DNA from: Calvatia gigantea
Taxonomy: Eukaryota; Basidiomycota; Agaricomycetes; Agaricales; Lycoperdaceae
NCBI GenBank assembly: GCA_025093985.1
Contig: JACAAK010000025.1
Location: 45,629-109,628, forward strand
Reading direction: 5' to 3'
DNA: 64,000 nucleotides
Under the pieces are notes generated by a model that saw nothing but the letters and a program-made list of their open reading frames with translations, was not told where the DNA came from and made no database searches. Shown piece after piece: positions 11,356 through 23,527 of the stretch. How positions within the stretch are numbered: position 1 is the first letter of the stretch; every line of letters starts with the position of its first letter. A program made the translations under genes and the position numbers.

Positions 11356-11859
11356 CTTTTTACTGGGCTTTGTCACTTTCCTAAGGGCTGTGGTTTCAAG
11401 CAGTGGACAGGTGATGATTCCAAAGCCCTCATGAAGGTATGTTCACTATTCTCAATGTCACCAGCTATCACTCAAACTAAAAGTATGTAGGTTTATATTT
11501 TTGCACTCAAGGGCTACATTCCAACCACAATCATATGTACATTGACTGCATTCCTTGACTTTGGTTATATTGCCTGAAAAGAGGTCCTTGATACAACCAC
11601 AATTGTGCAACTCGAATTCTCACTCAAACAATTTCAGGAGCACCACACCATTTTCATTGAGGAAGGCATTTGAGATGGGAGCTGTTATAGTGAGACCTGC
11701 TTTGTCCTTTGCAGGCCCGATATCTATCGTGCAGATGATATCAAAGAGGACTCCTTCTTAAAGGCTAGTCAACTATTTATAACTACTTACAATGTAGTTA
11801 TAGATAGTCTATAGTCTATGATCAGTCATCTATTAACCTTCAATATATAACCCTTATGA
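11356..11859. repeat. 504-bp segment, copy B
   Basis: This is a near-identical copy of 9139-9642, placed directly after the transposase codons for KHIKAV and directly before the Plavaka C-terminal block. It replaces transposase sequence that should lie between those two blocks, so it marks a rearrangement rather than a normal insertion. No target duplication is visible. Confidence 0.92.
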
Positions 11860-12480
11860 CATTCACATCACAATGTATTCTTCTGTCATGGCTACTTTTT
11901 ATTCCCTGAGTGATATTTCCAGAACAGGTGGCATACAGAAAGAGAGAATATGTGCTGTGCCCAATTGGCACAGGGGGCCTAGCTGCTTTGACACAGTTTT
12001 TGTAAAGGATTTTTCTGATGTACAAACCATAAGCAGCAGCCTATCAGTTGCACATGTCAAGCTCTTCTTCTCATTCTCATTCAGGGACCAGGTTCACAGC
12101 TGCACACTCATGACAAACTACCCCTTCAAAGAAAGAATCCCTGATAAAGATACTGGGATGTGGGTGGTTCAGTGGCCTAGACCAAGAGAGTCAATATGCT
12201 GAATCATTCTGCTCAGCCAAATCCTTCAAGCAACACATCTGATCCCAGTCTATGGGGCTTCAACAATTCCAACCAAGCACTCTCCTACAGCATCTCTTGA
12301 TACCTTTTCAAGGTTCTATGTAAATAAATATGTTGATCACCATAGTTTTGAGATTGCCATCTAGCTATTTAATCTATACACCAACTTTGAAATTGGCCAG
12401 TGTAGATTATAGACCACAAGATTATAAACCACAACTGCTTTTCTGAAGATTGTGTCACACTCATTACTCTATGTGTGACA
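11855..12480 (+). pseudogene. Plavaka transposase C-terminal fragment, copy 1
   Basis: The frame 11873-12199 contains VMATFYSLSDISRTGG, VAHVKLFFSFSFRDQV and DKDTGMWVV, followed after a stop by ILQATHLIPVYG and FYVNKYVDHHSFEIA (to about 12360). I recognise these as the C-terminal part of Plavaka transposases, downstream of the core in 6970-11355. The intervening part of the gene is missing. The block is repeated almost identically at 15424-16050. From 12480 to 13041 I see no gene. Confidence 0.7.
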
Positions 12481-13041
12481 TCAACTGTCCTCAACACTTC
12501 ACCTAGAACCACCTCCCACAAGTCCTACATATTGACTTCCATCATAGTTCATCCCAGTTGCAAATATGTGCTGCCAGACAAACAACCTGGGTGAGTGTAA
12601 CTCACACAGTTAGGGTATTTTCAGAGTCCCTTGAGCTGGCCAGGAGTGTGTGGAATGGCGATTACTGGTCTACAGTTCCATGAAGTCAGTAAGTTATTCT
12701 ATGGAGGGGGAGTTCTTATGGTATCATTGATTAATGTGACATAACAGGTTGGTTGACAGAGACTATGACATTCACAACAAAGGTATCCCTCAGAATTTAC
12801 AAGACTTGTCCCAATGTTATCAATGAATGGATTGTGAGTGTTATTATACTCTTGAAAAGAATATATTTCATCAGGCATGTTTCCGTTATTGGGATTTGCG
12901 ATGAATGGAGTGCACCACATTGCTACCATCAATGTCATATGTGAAACCACTCAAACATACGTTTCATCTATACTGCCATGGCTTTGTAAGGTTGGTATCT
13001 GACCATGTTGTTCCAATAACTCACAATACACCATTACCAAA

Positions 13042-13472
13042 ATGCCCATCAAGAACTGCTATAAATACAGTGCAAGGTGCCCTGAAGCAATCACCCAAGC
13101 TACTCTGTCACAAAACTGCTGACATGTTCCCTTTTGAACTCAAATGGCCTGATGAATGAAATAGGCTAACTCTTAAAACCTCAACTTTGCCCCAGTACTG
13201 TCACCCTTTGTGAAATCAGGAGGTACCAAAAGTCAACTGAGTTGCTCATCTGCAAGCTTCCATTCCAATGTCTTGTTTATGAAATTGCTCAGGATTTCAA
13301 GGTAAGCTTGATTGACATTGCTTTTGGTTGAGCATTGCTAATGACATCTTTGCAGCCTGATCTCTGTTTCCAATCATCTGCCATGATGGCTTTGCAAGAA
13401 GCTGCTGAAGCATACCTTGTCTCACTCTTCAAAGACATCAACTTGGCTGCCATCCATGCCAAGTGGTGTTGA
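13042..13472 (+). pseudogene. Histone H3 pseudogene, copy 1
   Basis: This is the more damaged H3 copy. The N-terminal part is barely recognisable by alignment with copy 2 (16841). From 13188 it matches copy 2 almost perfectly: codons for [29 protein letters not shown], a 54-bp intron (13302-13355, GTAAGC...TTTGCAG), then [20 protein letters not shown]. The CEIRRY region is preceded by frame damage and the C-terminus is frameshifted after HAK. It cannot encode a nucleosomal histone. Confidence 0.8.
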
Positions 13473-13474
13473 TT

Positions 13475-13615
13475 TGCAATATGGTTATTTGCTCAGGCAC
13501 AGCATGGGTTTGCTACATGGCTATCTGCTAGGGCCCAGTAAGGATTTGCTATGTGGCTATCCACTAGGGAGTGGCTCCTGTGACATGGCTATTTGCTAAG
13601 GTGTGGATTTGGTAC
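13475..13615. repeat. About 36-bp minisatellite, short array 1
   Basis: A few degenerate units carry the core TTTGCTACATGGCTATCTGC (13507-13600 region). They follow the histone H3 pseudogene and match the array at 17317-17455. Confidence 0.7.
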
Positions 13616-13823
13616 CAAGTTGCTCTACTGTGTTGTAACATGGAACTGGAAAGATACCCTCCCTTTCCAAAGATTGTTCACCACATTTCAAAGGGCTGGA
13701 TTAATACCATCAAATTCCTGGAGGGAGCTGTATGTTTCCACCTTGGCAACGTTTTAAACTATCGCTAGGGCTGCTTGCCTTTGCTCCCGGCTATCACATA
13801 CTGTAACTGTCACAGTTTCCCTG

Positions 13824-14826
<1,003 letters not shown>

Positions 14827-15271
14827 ATACATGCTTATCCTTCAATAATGTCCAATCACGGAAAACTGACAATAGACCATTAATTAAGAAAAATCTTATA
14901 GGAATGCACATAATAAAGTAACTCAATTGCGAGAATCAATTTAATGAAAATAAAACTAGATAAGACAAGCAAATTTACTCCTAAACACTGGGAACATAAA
15001 CAATATGATTAATGAGAATCATGCCTTAAGCTGAAACTGAACCACATTTTAATCAATTACACAAATCACAACATGGTCTATGGACAATGGTAAAACATAC
15101 AAGAAACCAAGGGTTACCTACATATTCAGAATAAGGCTAATACAAAGGATCGATGCCCAAGATGAGGTTAAGATAAACATTGATGGTTGCCCAAAAGAAC
15201 CCTGCATCATCCTTGCAATTAAACCACTTTATAAGCCCCTCCATTTTCTCACCATTTTTACTCTCTCAATG
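14827..15271. other. Unrecognised AT-rich stretch
   Basis: I see no coding motif, LTR or RNA gene in this region. It separates the two copies of the segmental duplication. Confidence 0.6.
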
Positions 15272-16050
15272 CACACCCATAAACAGACTGTAAAATCCTT
15301 GTCTCTGCCCTTCCCAAACCCCTCAAGCACCCTCAGTTCTCGGAGCTACTTGCACAATACATGACACAGTACAGCAACTTAGCTGATATTGGATTTGACC
15401 ACCCTTTCCCCCTCTCTCTCTACTATGACATTCACATCACAATGTATTCTTCTGTCATGGCTACTTTTTATTCCCTGAGTGATATTTCCAGAACAGGTGG
15501 CATACAGAAAGAGAGAATATGTGCTGTGCCCAATTGGCACAGGGGGCCTAGCTGCTTTGACACAGTTTTTGTAAAGGATTTTTCTGATGTACAAACCATA
15601 AGCAGCAGCCTATCAGTTGCACATGTCAAGCTCTTCTTCTCATTCTCATTCAGGGACCAGGTTCACAGCTGCACACTCATGACAAACTACCCCTTCAAAG
15701 AAAGAATCCCTGATAAAGATACTGGGATGTGGGTGGTTCAGTGGCCTAGACCAAGAGAGTCAATATGCTGAATCATTCTGCTCAGCCAAATCCTTCAAGC
15801 AACACATCTGATCCCAGTCTATGGGGCTTCAACAATTCCAACCAAGCACTCTCCTACAGCATCTCTTGATACCTTTTCAAGGTTCTATGTAAATAAATAT
15901 GTTGATCACCATAGTTTTGAGATTGCCATCTAGCTATTTAATCTATACACCAACTTTGAAATTGGCCAGTGTAGATTATAGACCACAAGATTATAAACCA
16001 CAACTGCTTTTCTGAAGATTGTGTCACACTCATTACTCTATGTGTGACAT
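15272..16050 (+). pseudogene. Plavaka transposase C-terminal fragment, copy 2
   Basis: This copy extends further upstream than copy 1: frames contain KQTVKSLSLPFP (15290), LAQYMTQYSNLADIGFDHPF (15345-15410) and then, in an open 136-codon frame (15361-15768), the same VMATFYSLSDISRTGG to GMWVV block. The extra 150 bp represent part of the transposase missing between 11355 and 11855. Frameshifts remain near 15310, and a stop ends the frame at 15769. Confidence 0.68.
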
Positions 16051-16361
16051 CAACTGTCCTCAACACTTCACCTAGAACCACCTCCCACAAGTCCTACATA
16101 TTGACTTCCATCATAGTTCATCCCAGTTGCAAATATGTGCTGCCAGACAAACAAACTGGGTGAGTGTAACTCACACAGTTAGGGTATTTTCAGAGTCCTT
16201 GAGCTGGCCAGAAGTGTGGTGGAATGGCGATTACTGGTCTACAGTTCCATGAAGTCAGTAAGTTATTCTATGGAGGGGAGTTCTTATGGTATCATTGATT
16301 AATGTGACATAACAGGTTGGTTGACAGAGACTATGACATTCACAACAAAGTTATCCACTCA

Positions 16362-16712
16362 GATGTGGCTCTCACAACATTATCCATAAGGGCTTGGATT
16401 TTACAACATGACAGTTCCCTAGGGAGTGGCAGCTTGTGATATGGTTGTCCACCTTGGCATAGGTTTGCTACATGACTATCTGCTGGGGTGCAGTGTGGAT
16501 TTGCTACATGGCTATCCACTAGGGCAGGCATGGTATGGATTTGTGATGTGACTATTCACTGGGCATGGCATGGATTTGTGATGTGGCTATCTGTTATAGC
16601 ATGATGTGAATTTGCTATATGGCTATCTGCTAGGGCATGGTGTGGGTTTGCTATATGGCTATCTGCTAGTATGTGATATGGATTCACTACATGGCTATCC
16701 ACTCAAGTGTAA
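16362..16712. repeat. About 36-bp minisatellite, long array
   Basis: Roughly eight degenerate units share the core GCTATATGGCTATCTGCTAG and a spacing of 35-40 bp. On the minus strand the unit reads as a 12-residue repeat of the type ADSHVANPxxx. The array lies just upstream of the histone H3 pseudogene, and related units follow the gene at 17317-17455. Confidence 0.75.
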
Positions 16713-16840
16713 TCTTGGTGGAATACCACTTCAAACACACCAGTTGTGACTGTATATAGACAGCAGGGCTTCTGGAAGGTTGGATATCTGACTCATCTTT
16801 GTTCAGCACTACCACCAATACCACACAACCATTATCAGCA

Positions 16841-17314
16841 ATGGCCCACACCAAGCAAACTGCCTATAAATTTACTAGTGGCAAGGTGCCCTGCAAGCAA
16901 CTCACTGCCAAGTCTTCTGCTGCTCACAAAACTGCTGTACATTGTTCCCTCTTTGAAGCACTCAAACTGGAGCTGACATGAGTGATACATAGGCTGCAGC
17001 TGGTGGTGTGAAGAAGCCTCATCACTTTCTGCCCCAGTACTGTCACCCTTTGTGAAATCAGGAGGTACCAAAAGTCAACTGAGTTGCTCATCTGCAAGCT
17101 TCCATTCCAATGTCTTGTTTATGAAATTGCTCAGGATTTCAAGGTAAGCTTGATTGACATTGCTTTTGGTTGAGCATTGCTAATGACGTCTTTGCAGCCT
17201 GATCTCTGTTTCCAATCATCTGCCATGATGGCTCTGCAAGAAGCTGCTGAAGCATACCTTGTCTCACTCTTCAAAGACATCAACTTGGCTGCCATTCATG
17301 CCAAGTGGTGTTGA
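16841..17314 (+). pseudogene. Histone H3 pseudogene with intron, copy 2
   Basis: The ATG at 16841 opens a frame reading MAHTKQTAYKFTSGK and then PCKQLTAKS, clearly the H3 tail with Arg lost at several sites (R to H, Y or C). After a damaged stretch the core resumes near 17000 (GGVKKPHHF), then [13 protein letters not shown] and [14 protein letters not shown]. An intron of 54 bp (17144-17197, GTAAGC, CTAAT branch-like site, TTTGCAG) is followed by [20 protein letters not shown] and NLAAIHAK. Cys replaces Arg in several core positions and a frameshift destroys the C-terminus. The Arg losses are those expected from CpG decay of CGN codons. An intron means it arose from a gene copy rather than a processed transcript. 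Confidence 0.9.
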
Positions 17315-17316
17315 TT

Positions 17317-17455
17317 TGCAATATGGTTATTTGCTCAGGCACAGCATGGGTTTGCTACATGGCTATCTGCTAGGGCCCAGTAAGGATTTGCTATGTGGCT
17401 ATCCACTAGGGAGTGGCTCCTGTGACATGGCTATTTGCTAAGGTGTGGATTTGGT
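17317..17455. repeat. About 36-bp minisatellite, short array 2
   Basis: It has the same units as 13475-13615, following the second histone H3 pseudogene. Together with 16362-16712 the repeat brackets the H3 relic on both sides. Confidence 0.7.
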
Positions 17456-17640
17456 ACCAAGTTGCTCTACTGTGTTGTAACATGGAACTGGAAAGATACC
17501 CTCCCTTTCAAATTTGATATCAAGTGTTGATGCCATGGTATGGGAGATTATATGTTTTTTTGACATGTTGCTAATATCCTCCAACAGAAGGATGGGAGTG
17601 CTCAAAGAGAACACATACTGTAACTGTCACAGTTTCCCTG

Positions 17641-17948
17641 TGTTGTGAACTTTCACCGACCATATCAGCTCCATACTTGTCTGTATTCCAATCACCTTCT
17701 GTACCTGTTTCAGCTATTCACGTCCCAGCGATCTCCAAGTAGTGACTTGTAGAACTACTATGCCATTATCATTGGATGTTTCACATAGTTAACTCCATCC
17801 ATTCAACCAGATGCCTCTTGTATTTAAGCATACATACATGCTCCTGTATTTGGTACACTTAACCACCTTTCATTCCTCTCCCCTTACTCACCCTCAAGTC
17901 TTAGCCCAAAGTTGCAACCTGAGGTAAACTCAGACTAAGGTTATAACA
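17641..17948 (+). repeat. 5' LTR of Gypsy A2
   Basis: This 308-bp LTR runs TGTTGTGAAC...GGTTATAACA. A TATA-like TATTTAAG starts at 17821, and the predicted transcript start ACACTTAACC lies 34 nt downstream at 17855. The sequence after the LTR (TTTTGTTAAGTATCCCC) is a decayed form of the A4 primer-binding site. Confidence 0.9.
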
Positions 17949-18028
17949 TTTTGTTAAGTATCCCCACCTCACCTTGCAAGGAGTAGGCTGAAAAAGGCCT
18001 GAATAAACAGATAGCTAGGAGCTAGTAT

Positions 18029-19189
18029 ATAAGCTCAAACCCAGATGAATATAGAGAACCCAACCTCAAAGTTACAGATGATGAGTCAGAAACATCAGAC
18101 AAAAAAGAGACAGAGAACCCTGAAGTACCTGTTGAACACAACAAACCTGAAAAACCAACTCAGGAGAACCCAGCAGGAGAAGAAGAAGCACTATCAGAGC
18201 TTCTAAACAAACTTGACTTAGCAGAAGAAGAGTTAACACATCAGGAGAATCCAACACAAGAATAGGAGGAATTAAAATCAGATGAATCAGGCTCAGAAGA
18301 AACAGAGACAGAATCAGACACCAACTCAGATATGACTGACAATGCCATAGCACCCACAACTGCACCCAGTGGGAAAGGCTTAGTGCCAGACCCTGGGTTC
18401 TTCAATGGTACCTGAACCAAATTCAATGATTGGTGGAGAGCAATGATGCTCTTCATGAAATTTAACAAGATAGTCTCAGCAGACAACAAAGCCATAGCAG
18501 TCCTGGCTAGGTTACAAGGAGGAACAGCCAGAGCATATGCTGCCATGAAAGCACCAACAATCATAGACTCAGAAGACTCAGTAGACTGGGTAAAATTCTC
18601 AGATGACTTTAAGAAGACCTTCTCAGACGATGCCTCAAATAGCAAAGCAGAATGGCAGATCAAGAAATTCAAGCAGGGCAACAAGAACATGGCAGACTAC
18701 CTGATCAAATTCAAAGTCCTAAGAAGCAGGGCAAAAACTGACAGCAAGCATGCCATGTTTTTACTCAAGAAAAATGCTAGACAGGACATCATCCATACTA
18801 TCACAGGATACCCACCCATTGCCAGACCAGACATATATGCCAAATGGAAAGAGGCTATACTATCCATCGGACAAGGATATGAAGCTTCCAAATACTGTGG
18901 AGACAAGAAAACCAGCACTAGTACCACATATGGAGGAATGGGAGAACCTATGGAGATAGGAAGCTGACGCCACATTTTCAATGCCAAAGGAAAGCCCAAA
19001 TGCTACAACTGTGGCATCTTTGGACACATGGCAAAAGATTACAAGAAACCCAAAGGGTTAACCTACTACAATTGCAGCAAGACAGGCCACATAGTGAAGG
19101 CCTGCACTGCACCCAAGAAGATGCAGGTCTGAGGAGTCAAAGAGGTTAATGATGAAGAGAAGAAGGATTTTTCCAAAGACTCCGAGTAG
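18029..19189 (+). pseudogene. gag relic of Gypsy A2
   Basis: The acidic N-terminus (ETSDKKETENPEVP) is followed by a capsid-like helical region (MLFMKFNKIVSADNKAIAVL from 18446, MADYLIKFKVLRSRAK, HTITGYPP) and two zinc knuckles (CYNCGIFGHMAKDY with the last Cys lost, YYNCSKTGHIVKAC), ending in an acidic tail at TAG 19187-19189. Gag packages RNA in virus-like particles. The start codon ATG is ATA here. Stops near 18262 (TAG where the reading suggests Gln), 18412 and 18964 break it. Pol lies in the -1 frame and overlaps the gag end. Confidence 0.88.
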
Positions 19190-19197
19190 GCGCTACC

Positions 19198-22100
19198 TCG
19201 AGAGTCAAAAAGCCTGTATCTAGGATATCAGACAAATTCTACACAATTCCTCAGAGAAGAAAGCGCAAACTAAACCTAAAAGGAAAAATACAAACAGCAA
19301 AAAAGGAGATAACGGTGAACACAATTGTTGACTCAGGATGCACAACCAGCAGCATCAGCAAGAAACTAGTAGATGAGGAAGGATTTCCCACCTGAAAACT
19401 GGAACAACAAATCTTGGTATTAAACACAGATGGAACACCAAACTAGGGTGGAAAAAGTGACAGAAACAGCTACAGTCAACATAGACATCCAGGGACACAA
19501 AGAACAGATTGAAGCTTTAGTCATACAACTACAAGACTGCACAGAAGTTTTCTTAGGACATGACTGGCTGGTCAAACATAACCCAGAAGTAGATTGGAAC
19601 AATGGAGAAATCAAGTTCACCTAATGCCCACCAAGCTGCCAATTCCCCCACTGGAACATCCCCATCACAGAAAGAATATGAAGCATGGCCACTACAGAGG
19701 ACTTATAGGAAGAAGAAGATGAGCCAGACCTGACCAAACTGGAAGATTTACCAGACTATGTACAACTGTTTATGCATCTATTCAACAAAACAATGTTCAA
19801 CAAACTCCCAGAATGAACTGAATGGGACCATGAAATAGTCCTAACAGAAGATACCCCAAAGGAAATAAGTGCAGGAATGTATAACATGACAGTCAAGGAA
19901 CAGGATGAACTCAAAGCATTTATCAAGGAAAATCTGGAATCAGGACAAATATGGCCATCAAAATCCCTATACACAGCACCAACCTTCTTCATCCCCAAGA
20001 AAGATGGCTCCAAGAGGTTAATCCAAGACTATAGATGGTTAAACAATGTAGTAGTCAAAGACAAAACACCACTACCCAGAATCAGTGAAGTAATCGACAA
20101 GCTTGGAAAGGCCAAATACTTCAATAAACTCAACATTATCTGGGGATATAACAATGTCAGGATCAAGGAAGGAGACAAATGGAAAGTGGCATTTCTCACC
20201 AATGAAGGACTTTTTGAGCCAACAGTCATGTATTTTGGTCTTAGCAACTCACCAGGGACCTTCTCCAGAATGATGACAAGCATCTTCCACAACTTCTTAC
20301 AAAATGGGGACATCATAAACTACATGGATGACTTTGCCATCCCAGGTGATACCAAAGAACAATTAAAAGAATGAACAATACAATTCCTTGAATGTGCAGC
20401 CCAATACAACCTATGCTTCAAATAAACCAAATGTATCTTCAATGCAGAAGAAATCCCAATGCTAGGAGTCAAAGTGGGACATGGATGAATTGAAATGGAA
20501 GAAGAAAAAATAAAATCAGTATGAGATTGGCCCAAACCAAAAAGCACAAAAGGGGTGGAAAGATTCCTGGGTTTCACAAATTACTACCAACATTTCATCA
20601 AGAATTTCAGCAAGATTGCAGGGCCATTGAACAAGCTCAAAGGAGTAGCCATAGGGGAATGGAACCAAGAGCACCAGGCTGCATTCAACCATCTCAAAAA
20701 ATGCATCACTGAGAAACCCATCCTAACTCTACCACAAAGACAAGGCCAATTCAGGGTAGAAGTCAATGCATCAGACTATGTGTTAGGAGGTGTACTATCA
20801 CAACTACAAGAGGACAAATGGCACCTGATCGCCTTCACATCACCAACATTATCACTGGCAGAACGCAACTATGAAATATATGATAAAGAACTACTGGCCA
20901 TTATCCATGCCCTGAAAGAATGGAGACACTATCTGCTAGATGCTGAAGAAAAAATTGAAATCTGGACCAACCACGAGAACCTAAAGTACTACTGAGAACT
21001 GCAAAAATTGAATGGATGACAAGCCCAATGGTACCTATGTCTACAGGACTATGACTTCACACTATGACACATACCCAGAAAGACAAACACAAAGGCTGAT
21101 CTATTGTCCCAAATCTACCAAATACCAGAAGAACAGGAAGATAAACTAGTTACCATGATTCAAGAAAGCTGGCTACAAACAGAAAACATGGATGACACTG
21201 TGCTCCTATGGGCAGAATTTGTTACGATCTGGTTACATGGGATATCAGCTGAAGGTTAGCTGCCAGGTGATGTCGGGTGAGAATGTATGGGATAGGTGAA
21301 TTTGGACAAGTACGAGATTTGGACTCAACGGCTTCAATGTATGTGTTGTGCCTTCCTGCTGTTGTCAAAGTCTGTATTTCAGGAGGGAGTAGGGTCAGAG
21401 TGTTGGAGGAACAGAGACAGAGAGGAACAGGATCAGAGGGCGTAATCATGGTTGATAATCAGACTAAGGATTTACAAGCATGGGGACTAGGTTTATATAC
21501 TAGTCTGAAAAGTGGAAAGTACGAAAGTAATGGTGAATGAAGAATGGATGGCCGCTGAGGACAGCCATCTAACAAGACACTGGGATCAAGTTCTAACTAT
21601 AAGGCGATAGCAGAGAAGTTGAAGGGAATGGAGATTAAGATGGAAAACAGGATATCGGACTGACTGACAGAAAGAATGAAGAGCACCCAATGCAGCCGGA
21701 CTAAGGTAATGATGACTACAAGTGGGGGAAGCAGGTGAGAGTGGGCAAATGTGCATGGGTCATGACAGAATTATTCCTTGAGCCAACATTCCTAAAGCGG
21801 ATCCAAGACAAGCCTCAGTGCAAAACAACAGTTCTTACCGAGCTAAGAAAACAGGAGTCCAAACTCACCGAGGACCATGGAGTTATCTACAGACAAAATA
21901 GTACATATGTCCCACCCAACCTGAAGCTGCAAGAAGAGATTCTAGCACAATATCACAACATCCCAGATGCAGGACACCCAGGCCAGCATAGAATGATGGA
22001 ATTAATCAACCATAACTACTGGTGGCCAACAATGCAGAAAGATGTAAAGAGGTACATCCAGGGGTGCCAAGCCTGCCAGAAAAATAAAACAAGAATAATG

Positions 22101-22208
22101 CCACTTAAATTGCTGCTCCACCCTCTCCCTATACTGAATGGGCCTTGGGAAGAAATCAGCATTGACATGATCAGACCATTACCAGAGTCAAAAGGAAAAG
22201 ATGCAATA
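19198..22208 (+). pseudogene. pol relic of Gypsy A2 (PR, RT, RNase H, IN start)
   Basis: Protease has DSGCTTSSISKKLVDEE near 19330 and VFLGHDWLVKHNPEVDW near 19550. RT spans 19877-20990 with FFIPKKDGSKRLIQDYRWLN and the catalytic YMDD at about 20320. RNase H shows [30 protein letters not shown] and IWTNHENLKYY. Integrase begins at about 21770 with the zinc-finger region (YWWPTMQKDVKRYIQGCQAC). It stops at 22208, where A3 is inserted. TGA stops at 20372, 20485 and 20522 correspond to CAA, CGA and CGA in A4. A gag-pol -1 overlap is seen, but I could not identify a certain slippery site. Confidence 0.9.
21220..21767 (-). repeat. Solo LTR D inserted in Gypsy A2
   Basis: A 548-bp insert, TGTTACG...TCATGACA, is flanked by perfect 5-bp duplications GAATT (21215-21219 and 21768-21772). 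Removing it with one duplicate restores the A2 codons for WAELFLEPTF, as in A4 (QAELFLEPTF). TATATAAACC on the minus strand (near 21500) gives the orientation. It belongs to a different family from LTR-G. Confidence 0.93.
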
Positions 22209-22511
22209 TGTTACAACCTTAGTCTGGCAGGACCCCAGGTTGCAGCTTGGGCTAAGTCTTGAGGGCGAGTAAGGGGAGAGAACAAAGGTGGTTAAGCATA
22301 CTGAATATAGTAGATGTATGTATGCTTAAATAGAGGAGGACATCCAGTTGAATAGATGGGGTAACTACATGAAATGTCTGATTAGCCTGGCATAGTAGTT
22401 AACATGAGTCAGAGCTGGAGATTGCTTGACAGGAATAGCTGGAACAGGTGTACTAATAGACAAGAATGCAGATGTAGACAGAGTATGACTTGATCAGTGG
22501 AAAACCATAAC
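22209..22511 (-). repeat. 3' LTR of Gypsy A3
   Basis: A 303-bp LTR, TGTTACAACC...CCATAACA as read on the plus strand, follows a purine tract on the minus strand (TCAGGGAGTAT). The R-region motif reads ATGCTTAACCA, where A1, A2 and the 3' LTR of A4 have ACACTTAACCA: a TG/CA difference at one former CpG. Confidence 0.9.
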
Positions 22512-22536
22512 AATACTCCCTGATTAGGCTTGATGT

Positions 22537-23521
22537 CTCAGGAAGCTTCATCAAAGTCACCATTAACTACAGCAGTGGCGAGGGCTTTCTTGGTGGCTCC
22601 AATGAGATATTTTCCATCATTTGAACATGCAAAGAAGACAGGTAAGTGGCTTCAGCCGTCTTGGCGGATAGGGACTGGAATGCCATTGAATGGGAAATTG
22701 GTCGTGGTGGAGTTGTCCCAGTAGCTCTTGACTATCATCTTCCAATAGTATTGGTCCTTCTCTTGGCCTGGTAGTACAGTGTGGAACCTTGCAGGCAGGA
22801 GAAAAACTGATACAAGTTATGGTGGAGTGATGGTCTTTATGAAACGGTGGAGGGAGTTGACTTCTTCTTTCATGGAGACAGTAGTTTCTTTGTCCATAGA
22901 TGTGTCAGATCAGGTTGGTGGCATGGGGTTAATTGTATTGTATAATTCAGAAAGGATACTGTGGATTCTGTCAATGAGGGTGTCGATTTCTGGATCCTCA
23001 GTAGTTTTGTCACGTCTGAGTAGATTCATGGCTATGTTGGCAAGCTCTAGGAATATGTCAGCAATATCTAGGTGTTTGAATACCTCAAGCCCAAGGTTGA
23101 TGTGATTGTGGAGGCTATGGACACAGTCTTGTTCACTGGGTGTGAGTGTGGATTGGTCTAGGGCTCAGAAGATGGTGGAGATATGCTGATTGGTGGATGA
23201 AGATACATTGGTGAACCCTGCATACATGTCAGCAAAGGTGATGTATACAGTAGCAAGGGTGATGTGTCAGTTGACGACTAATCACTTGTTTTGGGCAGTG
23301 ATGGTCTCTATTTCACTGTTGGTGGCTTTGTCAACATCTTTTAGTAGGGTTTCAAGAAGTCCCTGTACTGGAGACAGTGTGGTGGCAAGGTTATAGTGAG
23401 TGCCTTGGGGTGCAGGTGCTTGGCTGTTGCCTGGTTCTAGGAGGGGAATGGAGGAGATTGTGGTCAGGTTGGGGTGGATGAGGGAGCAGATAGTGACATA
23501 GTTGGCTTGAGAGGAAGGCAT
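22537..23521 (-). pseudogene. ORF3 of Gypsy A3, unknown protein downstream of pol
   Basis: It starts with MPSSQANYVTI 6 nt after the pol TAA (23528-23530) and ends with GDFDEAS and TGA just before the 3' LTR. The frame is one base out of register and has stops (for example TGA at 23267-23269 where A4 and A6 have CGA). The full-length relative is in A4 (35052-36035). I do not recognise the family. It has no obvious signal peptide or membrane segment, so an envelope protein is unlikely. Confidence 0.8.
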
Positions 23522-23527
23522 GTCTGG

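Larger units (their letters stand above)
15424..18450. repeat. Segmental duplication, copy 2 (about 3 kb)
   Basis: This is the partner of 11855-14790. Blocks 15424-16348, 17030-17504 and 17612-18456 match copy 1 with few differences, mostly single transitions and one-base indels. It retains a better-preserved histone H3 5' half and a long minisatellite, both absent or decayed in copy 1. It runs straight into the rest of Gypsy A2, so it is probably the older arrangement. Confidence 0.85.
17641..22208 (+). mobile_element. Gypsy chromovirus copy A2, 3' end replaced by A3
   Basis: It contains the 5' LTR, leader, gag, protease, RT, RNase H and the first part of integrase; the rest is cut by insertion of A3 at 22208. 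Protease-RT-RNase H-integrase order places it in Ty3/Gypsy. Solo LTR D sits between RNase H and integrase. Many stops make it inactive, and comparison with A4 shows that several are CGA-to-TGA changes. Confidence 0.92.

Noticed and set aside
16841..17314. Functional histone H3 variant
   Set aside because: Arg residues needed in the tail and core are lost, there is frame damage before GGVKKPHH, and the C-terminus is shifted.
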